DNA of 13,400 nucleotides from an uncultured Tabrizicola sp. (lineage in GTDB: Bacteria; Pseudomonadota; Alphaproteobacteria; Rhodobacterales; Rhodobacteraceae), in assembly GCA_937858255.1 (NCBI GenBank), contig CALLZQ010000752.1, positions 1-13,400 on the forward strand, given 5' to 3'. The notes below the pieces were generated by a model. That model searched no databases, had not been told where the DNA came from, and saw only the letters and a list, made by a program, of their open reading frames with translations. Every line of letters begins with the position of its first letter. The first letter of the stretch is position 1. A program made the position numbers and the translations under genes. Positions 1-6,341 of this stretch are shown here, one piece after another.

Positions 1-152
1 TGGGGCCATCCTTGCAGGCGGTGGGCGGGACCTGGGGCTACCATTTCTTCAACGCTGCGCCCTATATTCTGATGCCGGGCATCATGATCGCCTCGGCCCG
101 GTCAAAGTCCGCAGCACAAGAAGCGCCGCGCGAATTGTCGATTGTCAAATGA
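1..152 (+). CDS. ABC transporter permease, C-terminal fragment (BMP/nucleoside-sugar type)
   Basis: Only the last 49 codons are present (reading frame from base 3, stop TGA at 150-152); the start lies upstream. The translated tail has a glycine- and aromatic-rich stretch (LQAVGGTWGYHFFNAAPYI) followed by a hydrophobic segment and a short polar, positively charged tail, which fits the last membrane helix of the inner-membrane permeases that partner BMP-family (nucleoside or simple-sugar) importers. The assignment depends mainly on context: the next gene, 16 bp downstream, is the two-domain ATPase typical of this transporter class. Which permease of the usual pair this is cannot be told. The fragment is short, so the family call is moderate and the substrate unknown. 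Confidence 0.6.
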   Translation, partial: GPSLQAVGGTWGYHFFNAAPYILMPGIMIASARSKSAAQEAPRELSIVK

Positions 153-154
153 AA

Positions 155-163
155 GGGGGGGGG
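155..163 (+). promoter_or_regulatory. G9 tract forming the ribosome binding region of the ATPase gene
   Basis: Nine consecutive G residues follow AAA just downstream of the permease stop codon and just before ATG 169. This is the only purine-rich stretch available to act as a Shine-Dalgarno sequence for the ATPase. It supports choosing ATG 169 over an in-frame TTG at 142, which would overlap the permease stop. Homopolymers this long can slip, which would alter the spacing to the start codon without changing either protein. Confidence 0.45.
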
Positions 164-168
164 CCGCG

Positions 169-1692
169 ATGACGCAATCCACCACTCGCGCTGCTGCTTT
201 AGCGACCGAAGGGATCACCAAGATTTTCGGCCCGATGCGGGCGCTGGACGACGTGTCGGTTTCAATCGCGGCCGGGTCCTTTCATGCCCTTCTGGGCGAG
301 AATGGTGCGGGCAAGTCCACGCTGGTCAAATGTATTATGGGCTTTTACGGGACGGACGCGGGGGCGGTACTTCTCGACGGTGCGCGTGTAGTGGTCCACA
401 GCCCGCGGCAAGCGCAGGCCCATGGTATCGGCATGGTCTACCAGCATTTCACGCTGGTGCCCTGCCTGACGGCGGCGGAAAATCTGGTGATGGCGCGAGC
501 CGATGCGCCGCGCCTGATCAACTGGAGGGCCGAGACGCGGGCGCTGGAATCCTTCATGGACCGCATGCCGTTTCGCGTGCGGCTGGGAGCGCAGGTGGCC
601 GATCTGTCGGCGGGCGAAAAGCAAAAGTTGGAGATCCTAAAGTTGCTCTATCTGGATCAGCGGGTGCTGATCCTGGACGAGCCGACTTCGGTGATGACCC
701 CCGGCGAAGCGGATGAAGTGCTGACCCTGCTGCGTGGCATGGCTGAGCGAAAAGAGATCACGGTGCTGATGATTTCTCACAAGTTCCGCGAGGTGAAGGC
801 GTTCTGCGACAGCTTCACCGTGCTACAGCGCGGGCGGGTCACGGGGCAGGGCGATGCTCAGGCGGCCACAATCGCCGAAATGAGCCGGATGATGATCGGC
901 GAAGCGGAACTGCGCACCCGCGCGCCCCGGCAGGCGCGTCCTGCCGCAGCGCCGCGTCTGGTGCTGGACGCGGTTTGCGCCGAGGATGAGATGGGCAAGA
1001 AGGTGGTGGAGGGCGTGTCGCTGGCCATCGCAGCGGGCGAGATTGTCGGAATTGCAGGGGTGTCAGGCAATGGCCAGTCTGCGCTTGTCGAGGTGCTGGC
1101 CGGGCAGCGACAGATGACCGGCGGGAGTCTTTCGGTCGATGCCTCCCCTTTTCACCCACGACGTGCCGATCTGGACCGGTTCAAGGTGTATGGCTTGCCC
1201 GAAGAACCGCTGCGCAACGCGGTTGTGCCCCGGATGAGCGTAGCCGAGAACATGGCCTTCCGCGGCTTTGACAAGCCGCCGCTGGCTGGGCGGTTCGGGT
1301 TTATCTCGCCCGCCCGCGTGCGCGCCAAGGGGGTCGATCTGATCCGTCGCTACAACGTCAAGACTAGCTCTCCGGATGCCCCAATCGAAACGCTGTCTGG
1401 CGGCAATGTGCAGCGCGCAGTTCTGGCACGGGAATTGTCGGGCGATGTCGATGTGCTGATCGTCGCCAATCCCTGCTTCGGGCTGGACTTCGCCTCGGTC
1501 GCCGAGATCAGGGCGCAGATCATGGATCAGCGCAATCGCGGTGCCGCCGTCTTGCTGATCAGCGAGGATCTGGATGAGATTCTGGAACTATCTGACCGCA
1601 TTGCAGTGATGTCCGATGGGCAGCTGGGCCTGCCGATGACTGCAGATGGGGCAGATCGGGCGGAAATCGGCAGGCAAATGGGCGGGCACTGA
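169..1692 (+). CDS. ABC transporter ATP-binding protein, two NBDs (BMP/nucleoside-sugar importer)
   Basis: 507-aa cytoplasmic ATPase energising an importer of the BMP-lipoprotein class (nucleosides, purines or simple sugars). NBD1 is complete: Walker A GENGAGKST (residues 43-51), Q-loop YQH (91-93), signature LSAGE (146-150), Walker B VLILDEP (166-172) and switch His in ISH (202-204). NBD2 is degenerate: its P-loop reads GVSGNGQS (297-304) without the lysine, its signature LSGGN is intact (409-413), Walker B ends in ANP instead of DEP, and the switch His is Glu in ISED (464-467). This asymmetry is normal in RbsA/YufO-like fused ATPases, so it is not decay. ATG 169 is preferred: an in-frame TTG at 142 would overlap the permease stop, and ATG 169 follows a G-rich ribosome binding region. 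It is translationally close to the permease, and its 3' end converges on the XRE-cupin gene. No clear terminator is seen between them. Confidence 0.9.
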   Translation: MTQSTTRAAALATEGITKIFGPMRALDDVSVSIAAGSFHALLGENGAGKSTLVKCIMGFYGTDAGAVLLDGARVVVHSPRQAQAHGIGMVYQHFTLVPCLTAAENLVMARADAPRLINWRAETRALESFMDRMPFRVRLGAQVADLSAGEKQKLEILKLLYLDQRVLILDEPTSVMTPGEADEVLTLLRGMAERKEITVLMISHKFREVKAFCDSFTVLQRGRVTGQGDAQAATIAEMSRMMIGEAELRTRAPRQARPAAAPRLVLDAVCAEDEMGKKVVEGVSLAIAAGEIVGIAGVSGNGQSALVEVLAGQRQMTGGSLSVDASPFHPRRADLDRFKVYGLPEEPLRNAVVPRMSVAENMAFRGFDKPPLAGRFGFISPARVRAKGVDLIRRYNVKTSSPDAPIETLSGGNVQRAVLARELSGDVDVLIVANPCFGLDFASVAEIRAQIMDQRNRGAAVLLISEDLDEILELSDRIAVMSDGQLGLPMTADGADRAEIGRQMGGH

Positions 1693-1756
1693 CAGGCGGC
1701 GGACCGCACAACCAGGTCTCTTTGTTCGTGGACAAGCATGTGCTAAGGCGTGCCGT

Positions 1757-2440
1757 TCAGCCCCGGACACGCGACACATCGGCCTTGCCGATTTCCGGCA
1801 GATTCTGGCCAAAGCAAACCACAAGGATACGGGCGTCGTCGTCACCCGCCGTGGTGTAGACATGACCCATGCCGCTGTCGAAATAGGCGCTTTCGCCAGC
1901 GGCCAGGGTGATCGGATCGCGCCCCTCGCAATGCAAGGTTAACTGGCCTGACAGCACAAAGACAAATTCTTGCCCGTCATGGCGGATAAACTCCTTAAAC
2001 TCCATCCGGCTGCGCGCCCGGACAAGGCCGGTCATCGGCGTCATCGCCTTGCCCCAGATGTCGGGGAACAGGATCTCGTACGAATAGGTCGGGGTTTCTT
2101 GCAACTGGAAATCGCCGCACCGGGCGACGGCAACGCTGCCTGTCAGAAAAGTCTCACCCTCGGGGCGGAACAATGCGTTGAGGTCGATCTGCAAGCCGGA
2201 TGCGATCTGCGACAGCCGATCATAGGTCAGCGCCATCAGCCCTCGTTCGGCCTTGGAGAGCGTCGAGATCGCCAGACCGGTCAGCCTTGAACACTCCGTC
2301 AGGGTCAGCCCGCGATCCTGCCGCAATTGCCGCAGGTGGCGGCCAAATGCGATGCGCTGCTGTTCGGCCGGGGGCAGGCCGGTGGCTGAGGCATCTGGCA
2401 CTGTCGGCAGGGGGTGCGGGTCTGTCAAGGTGCTGTCCAT
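1757..2440 (-). CDS. XRE family transcriptional regulator with C-terminal cupin domain
   Basis: 227-aa regulator. After a proline-rich leader (1-25) comes a helix-turn-helix of the XRE/Cro-CI type (about 31-90; the TLTECSRLTGLAISTLSKAE segment holds the recognition region). A cupin beta-barrel follows (about 130-212), with the paired motifs HDGQEFVFVLSG (154-165) and AGESAYFDSGMGHVY (181-195). Regulators of this build sense a small ligand with the cupin and control neighbouring uptake and catabolism genes. It is divergent from the importer-dgcA-dgcN operon and separated from it by 148 bp that contain two identical palindromic boxes, so it most likely controls that operon and itself. Whether it activates or represses cannot be read from the sequence. 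The start ATG at 2438-2440 gives the full HTH with a leader; internal starts are possible but would cut into or near the HTH. Confidence 0.9.
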   Translation of the reverse strand: MDSTLTDPHPLPTVPDASATGLPPAEQQRIAFGRHLRQLRQDRGLTLTECSRLTGLAISTLSKAERGLMALTYDRLSQIASGLQIDLNALFRPEGETFLTGSVAVARCGDFQLQETPTYSYEILFPDIWGKAMTPMTGLVRARSRMEFKEFIRHDGQEFVFVLSGQLTLHCEGRDPITLAAGESAYFDSGMGHVYTTAGDDDARILVVCFGQNLPEIGKADVSRVRG

Positions 2441-2486
2441 TGCGTCACTCTAACGGATCGGAGGCAGGGCGTCAGCACCCAGAATC

Positions 2487-2524
2487 TTTTCCTATCGGAA
2501 AATATGGCTTTTCCTATCGGAAAA
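2487..2524. promoter_or_regulatory. Tandem operator: two identical 16-bp palindromic boxes, 22 bp apart
   Basis: TTTTCCTATCGGAAAA occurs twice, at 2487-2502 and 2509-2524, with no mismatch. Each copy has 6-bp inverted arms (TTTTCC/GGAAAA) around TATC. The 22-bp period is about two helical turns, placing both boxes on the same DNA face, as expected for cooperative binding of two regulator dimers. The pair lies between the divergent regulator gene and the importer operon, so the XRE-cupin protein is the obvious candidate to bind it. Binding itself is inferred. Confidence 0.7.
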
Positions 2525-2536
2525 ATGTGCTAGGCT
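2509..2536 (+). promoter_or_regulatory. Possible promoter of the importer-dgcAN operon
   Basis: A weak sigma70-like pair can be drawn: TTTTCC (2509-2514) as -35 and TAGGCT (2531-2536) as -10, 16 bp apart. It would leave a 52-nt leader before ATG 2589. The -35 would sit inside the second operator box, so a bound regulator would touch polymerase directly. Both hexamers deviate from consensus, so the exact promoter is uncertain. Confidence 0.35.
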
Positions 2537-2588
2537 TCGTGACAGTGTAGCCGCCGTAGAGGGGCCACCAACCAACGGGAGAACGGTT

Positions 2589-3569
2589 ATGTCACGTTTT
2601 ATGCGGCCTGCCCTGCTGGCAGTGCCTTTTGCTCTGCTGGGCGTTGCGACCCAGGCCTTTGCCGAACCGAAGACGATCTCGATCGCGAACTTCGGCGATC
2701 ATCCGCAGTTGAACGCAGTGGCCGAAGGGTTCAAGGAAGAAATCCTTGCCTCGGGTCTGGTCGAAGGCACCGATGTGGTCTTTACCCTGGATCACGTAAA
2801 TTTCGACACCACCCTGCTGCCGCAGATGATTGCCAAGATCGAAAGCGGCAAGCCTGCGCTGGTGCTGGCGATTACCACGCCAGTGTCGCAGAATGTGCTG
2901 AACCAGATGGGCGGGGCAGGGGTTCCGCTGCTGTTCTCGGCCGTGACAGACCCGGTGGCCGCCGGTCTGGTGCCGTCCTGGGATGCCGGCGCACCCAACA
3001 TGTCGGGCGCCACGGATGCGCTGGATCTGGACGCGGCGCTGGCCTTTGCGCGCAAGCTGTACCCCGAGGCCAAGACCTTTGGTGTGCCCTACAACCCTGC
3101 CGAGGCGAATGACGTCGCGACCGTTGATCTGTTCAAGACCCATGCCGCCAGGCACGGGTTTGAAATCGTCGCCATCGGCATCGACAATTCCAACGACATC
3201 CAGCCCCGGATCGCCGCGCTGGCCGGTCAGGCGGATGTGCTGTACGGCCCCGGGTCAAACCTGATCCAGCCTGCGATTGCCGCCGTTGCGGCGGCAGCGA
3301 ACGAGGCGGGGATTCCCCTGATCAACACCGATCCTACCTTGGTCGAACAGGGGGTGATCCCGGCAGCCTTTGGCGTGTCCTATGACAAGATCGGGCATCT
3401 TGCCGGGCGCGTCGCACTGCGCGCCCTGAACGGCGAGGATCTGGCCACCATTCCGCCGCAGAACCCCGCGCCCGAGGACCACAGTGTCCTGATCTCGAAA
3501 AAGGCGATGGCCGCGCTGAACCTGCCGATCCCGGCTGGTTTTGACGGGTGCGACTGCATCGTCGAGTGA
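2589..3569 (+). CDS. ABC transporter substrate-binding protein, PF04392 (TrpX-like) family
   Basis: 326-aa periplasmic binding protein. A Sec signal peptide covers about residues 1-25 (basic start, hydrophobic core, AFA cleavage site before EPKT). The mature protein begins with the family pattern IANFGDHPQLNAVAEGF and continues with two alpha/beta lobes typical of the PF04392 binding proteins that pair with a branched-chain-like permease and a single ATPase (TrpXYZ-type importers, some known to carry tryptophan or tyrosine). The start has GGGAGA (2577-2582) 6 bases before ATG 2589. It is the first gene of a five-gene operon ending in dgcA and dgcN, so D-glutamate or a related D-amino acid, N-acylated form or peptide is a better guess for the ligand than tryptophan. 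The C-terminus ends in GCDCIVE, with two closely spaced cysteines. Family call firm; ligand inferred. Confidence 0.87.
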   Translation: MSRFMRPALLAVPFALLGVATQAFAEPKTISIANFGDHPQLNAVAEGFKEEILASGLVEGTDVVFTLDHVNFDTTLLPQMIAKIESGKPALVLAITTPVSQNVLNQMGGAGVPLLFSAVTDPVAAGLVPSWDAGAPNMSGATDALDLDAALAFARKLYPEAKTFGVPYNPAEANDVATVDLFKTHAARHGFEIVAIGIDNSNDIQPRIAALAGQADVLYGPGSNLIQPAIAAVAAAANEAGIPLINTDPTLVEQGVIPAAFGVSYDKIGHLAGRVALRALNGEDLATIPPQNPAPEDHSVLISKKAMAALNLPIPAGFDGCDCIVE

Positions 3570-3606
3570 TGTTTAACGAGTGAAATCTTACCCGTGACAC
3601 CTGCAA

Positions 3607-3628
3607 GGGGCGGCGGTCCTCCGTCCCC
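3607..3628 (+). other. GC-rich stem-loop between binding-protein and ATPase genes
   Basis: GGGG (3607-3610) and CGG (3611-3613) can pair with CCG (3621-3623) and CCCC (3625-3628), with one bulged T and a 7-base loop. No T-tract follows, so it is not a typical intrinsic terminator. Hairpins at this position in importer operons often stabilise the 5' mRNA or reduce read-through, giving excess binding protein over membrane components. That role is inferred here. Confidence 0.4.
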
Positions 3629-3649
3629 CCACCAAAATCGGAGAAGATC

Positions 3650-4429
3650 ATGCTGCATATCCAGGATGCCAGGCGGGTGTTCTTCAGGGGCATGCCTGAC
3701 GAAAAGGTGGCACTTGACGGGCTGTCGCTGTCGCTGAACCCCGGGGATTTCGCGGTGGTCATCGGGTCGAATGGCGCCGGGAAAAGCACCATGATGAATG
3801 CGGTGTCGGGTGCCTTGATGCTGGATCAGGGCAGCGTCACCATCAACGGCAAGGACGTGACGGCGATGGCCGTCCATCATCGCGCCCGCCATGTGGCGCG
3901 GGTGTTCCAGGACCCGATGAAGGGCACTGCCGCGACGATGACCATTGCCGAAAACATGCTGCTGGCCGAGATGCGCCAGACCCCCGCCCGCCTGCGCCGT
4001 GGCCTGACACCCGCACGGCGCGAGGCTTACCGCGAACATCTGTCCTATCTGGGTCTCGGGCTGGAGAACCGTCTGGACACGCCGGTGTCCTTGCTGTCGG
4101 GCGGGCAAAGGCAGTCGCTGTCGTTGATCATGGCGGTGTCCGGCCAGCCGGACATCCTGCTGCTGGACGAACACACCGCGGCGCTGGATCCGCGCACCGC
4201 CGAACTGGTGCTTAACGCCACTTTGCGGGCGGTGAATGCGCTGAAGCTGACCACGATGATGGTCACGCACAACATGGCCCATGCCATCGACTACGGCAAC
4301 CGCATCATCATGTTGGATGCGGGCAAGGTGCTGCTGGATCTGACGGGAGAGGAAAAGGCCCGCGCGACGGTCCCCGATCTGATCGGCCATTTCTCGGTCA
4401 AGTCCGACCGCATGCTGCTGGGGGGCTGA
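3650..4429 (+). CDS. ABC transporter ATP-binding protein (TrpZ-like), partner of the PF04392 importer
   Basis: 259-aa single-domain ATPase. Motifs in order: Walker A GSNGAGKST (39-47), Q-loop FQD (86-88), signature LSGGQRQ (149-155), Walker B ILLLDEH (169-175) with DEHTAALDP rather than the usual DEPT, D-loop, and switch His in VTHN (205-208). All catalytic residues are present, including the Walker B Glu; the DEH form is common in ATPases that accompany PF04392-type binding proteins. A GGAG (3640-3643) lies 6 bases before ATG 3650. It is 80 bp after the binding-protein gene, across a stem-loop, and 3 bp before the permease, so it is clearly in the same operon. It couples ATP hydrolysis to substrate entry at the inner membrane. 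Confidence 0.92.
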   Translation: MLHIQDARRVFFRGMPDEKVALDGLSLSLNPGDFAVVIGSNGAGKSTMMNAVSGALMLDQGSVTINGKDVTAMAVHHRARHVARVFQDPMKGTAATMTIAENMLLAEMRQTPARLRRGLTPARREAYREHLSYLGLGLENRLDTPVSLLSGGQRQSLSLIMAVSGQPDILLLDEHTAALDPRTAELVLNATLRAVNALKLTTMMVTHNMAHAIDYGNRIIMLDAGKVLLDLTGEEKARATVPDLIGHFSVKSDRMLLGG

Positions 4430-4432
4430 GCC

Positions 4433-5350
4433 ATGGATATCCTGAACGCTTGGATCGCGCTGATCCCGGTGACGCTGGCGCAAAGCCTGATCCTGTCTTT
4501 CGTCGTGCTGGCGGTGATGCTGCCGTTCCGCATCCTGGCCTTTCCCGACCTGACCTCGGAGGGCGCCTATCCCTTGGGCGGCTGCGTCTGCGCCGTGGCG
4601 TTGGTCGCCGGCGTGCCACCGCTGCCCGCCCTGTTGATCGCAGCGGCGGCGGGGTTTCTGGCGGGGTGCGCCACGGCCTTCATCCACTTGCGTTTTCGTA
4701 TCCACACGCTGCTGGCGGGCATCCTGATCACCACGATGCTGTACAGCGTCAACCTGCGGATCATGGGCAAGGCCAACCAGCCGATCTTTCAGGAACCCAA
4801 GATCTATGACTGGCTGTCGAGTCTGTCGCTGTCGGGCAGCTGGACCAAGATCGTGCTGGCGGGCGCGCTGGTGGGGATCACCTATGCCGCGCTGAACCTG
4901 TGGTTTGCGACCGAACGCGGCACCGCGATGCGCGCCGTGGGGGCCAATTCCGACATGGCCGAGGCGCAGGGCATCAACGTCTGGCGTGCCACCATCGGTG
5001 GCATCGGGCTGGCGGGGGCTGCGGCGGCACTTGGCGGCGGGCTGATGGTGCAAAGTCAGGGCTTTGCCGATGTGAACATGGGCCTTGGCGTGCTGATCAA
5101 CGCCCTGGCCGCGCTGATGATCGGCGAGGCGATCGTCGGTCGAACCACCGTGCGGCGGCAGCTCGCCGCGCCCTTTGTGGGCGCCGTGGTCTATTACCAG
5201 CTGATCTCGGTCTGTCTGGCGGCAGGGTTGCCGCCGGGGGATCTGAAGATCGCAACCGGCGTGTTCGTTTTGGTGATGCTGGCCGGGCCGACCCTGGGTC
5301 TGCGCCGCAAGGGCGGCGGCACCCCGGCCAAGGAAAGTTTCCGCGAATGA
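4433..5350 (+). CDS. ABC transporter permease (TrpY-like, branched-chain permease superfamily)
   Basis: 305-aa integral membrane protein with repeated hydrophobic segments, for example residues about 10-30, 47-80, 90-108, 138-160, 182-205 and 240-285. The early motif FPDLTSEGAYPLGG is characteristic of permeases working with PF04392 binding proteins, and the cytoplasmic stretch with TERGTAMRAVGANSDMAEAQGI is the ATPase-coupling region of the BPD_transp_2 family. ATG 4433 follows the ATPase stop by 3 bp and has a G-run (4420-4425) upstream as ribosome binding site. The 3' end overlaps the dgcA start by 3 bases (ATGA). A homodimer probably forms the channel, since only one permease gene is present. 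Confidence 0.9.
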   Translation: MDILNAWIALIPVTLAQSLILSFVVLAVMLPFRILAFPDLTSEGAYPLGGCVCAVALVAGVPPLPALLIAAAAGFLAGCATAFIHLRFRIHTLLAGILITTMLYSVNLRIMGKANQPIFQEPKIYDWLSSLSLSGSWTKIVLAGALVGITYAALNLWFATERGTAMRAVGANSDMAEAQGINVWRATIGGIGLAGAAAALGGGLMVQSQGFADVNMGLGVLINALAALMIGEAIVGRTTVRRQLAAPFVGAVVYYQLISVCLAAGLPPGDLKIATGVFVLVMLAGPTLGLRRKGGGTPAKESFRE

Positions 5351-6327
5351 CTATCTTCCGCTACTCCATCGACCGCTGGCCGCTGAAACAGCCGTTCCGT
5401 TTTGCCGGATTCACGATCACGGATCTCGATTGCGTCTATGTCCGGCTGACGCGCGGTTCGGCGAGTGGGCAGGGCGAAGGCGTGCTGCCGGTGGTCTTTG
5501 ACGTGACGGTCCAAGACGTGCAGCGCCAGTTGGCCGGCGTGGCCGAGGCCTTGGCGCAGGGTGGCGAGATCGACGAACTCTGCGCCGCCCTGCCGCCTGG
5601 GCCTGCGCGCAACGCGCTGGACTGCGCGCTGTGGGATCTGCGCGCCAAGGAAACCGGGCAGGACATCTGGCAATTGGCCGGACTGTCGCCTGTGGCGCAC
5701 CGGCTGGAGGTGGATGAGACCATCGGGCTGGGGACGCCCGTCGAGATGGCCGGGGCCGCAAAGGCATCGGCGCACCGGGTACTGAAGATCAAGCTGGATG
5801 GCGGCCAGGTTCTGGACCGCATCCGTGCCATCCGGGCGGCGCGACCCGAGGCGGAGTTGATTGTCGACGCCAACCAAAGCTGGACAGTCGAACTACTGGC
5901 GGAAGTTGGCGCGGACTTGGCTGGGCTGGGCGTGCGCATGGTCGAACAGCCGCTGCCGCGCGGGCGGGATGAGGCGCTGCGCGGCTTGTCCTGCCCGGTG
6001 CCGATATTTGCCGACGAATCCTGCCATGTCGCGGCCGATGTCGCGGCGCTGTGCGGCCTGTATCAGGGCATCAACATCAAGCTGGACAAGACCGGCGGCC
6101 TGACCGAGGCGCTGGCGCTGGCCCATGCCGCCCGCGCGGCGGGGATGGGGGTGATGGTCGGCTGCATGGCGGGCACGTCGCTGTCGATGGCCCCGGCCTA
6201 TGTGATCGCGGGCTTGTCTGACTGGGCTGATCTGGACGGGCCGCTGTTGCTGGCCGGGGATCGCAACCCTGCCATGACCTATGCCCAAGGGAAACTCGCG
6301 CGGTTCGCGCCCGCCCTCTGGGGCTGA
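5347..6327 (+). CDS. dgcA: N-acetyl-D-glutamate racemase DgcA / dipeptide-epimerase-like enolase superfamily enzyme
   Basis: 326-aa cytosolic enzyme of the muconate-lactonising/enolase superfamily. The N-terminal capping domain (1-about 110) precedes a modified TIM barrel. The acid-base lysine motif KIK is at 147-149, metal ligands are D174 (VDAN), E200 (VEQP) and D223 (ADES), the second catalytic lysine is K245 in INIKLDKTGG, and D297 lies in the C-terminal DLDGPLLL motif. This set matches L-Ala-D/L-Glu epimerases and the related DgcA, which racemises N-acetyl-D-glutamate to N-acetyl-L-glutamate. The DUF1611 gene directly downstream is the usual dgcN partner and favours DgcA over the peptidoglycan-peptide epimerase. 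ATG 5347 overlaps the permease stop and has AAGGAAAG (5330-5337) upstream; the frame stays open further 5' only because it runs through the permease gene. An Ala-Glu dipeptide activity cannot be excluded from sequence. Confidence 0.82.
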   Translation: MTIFRYSIDRWPLKQPFRFAGFTITDLDCVYVRLTRGSASGQGEGVLPVVFDVTVQDVQRQLAGVAEALAQGGEIDELCAALPPGPARNALDCALWDLRAKETGQDIWQLAGLSPVAHRLEVDETIGLGTPVEMAGAAKASAHRVLKIKLDGGQVLDRIRAIRAARPEAELIVDANQSWTVELLAEVGADLAGLGVRMVEQPLPRGRDEALRGLSCPVPIFADESCHVAADVAALCGLYQGINIKLDKTGGLTEALALAHAARAAGMGVMVGCMAGTSLSMAPAYVIAGLSDWADLDGPLLLAGDRNPAMTYAQGKLARFAPALWG

Positions 6328-6341
6328 CAACAGGAGACACC

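Noticed and set aside
142..168. TTG start giving nine more residues to the BMP-type ATPase
   Set aside because: It overlaps the permease stop and has no Shine-Dalgarno; ATG 169 follows a G-rich tract.
1030..1700. NBD2 of the two-domain ATPase as a decayed domain
   Set aside because: Missing Walker A Lys and switch His are the normal state of the second domain in this ATPase class; the signature motif is intact.
3380..5053. 557-codon open frame on the minus strand
   Set aside because: It is antisense to three well-supported genes, is extremely rich in Gln, Arg and His as expected of a shadow frame in GC-rich DNA, and has no recognisable domain.
4900..5346. In-frame 5' extension of dgcA into the permease gene
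   Set aside because: The extension is a low-complexity out-of-frame reading of the permease; homology to the enolase superfamily starts at ATG 5347, which has its own ribosome binding site.
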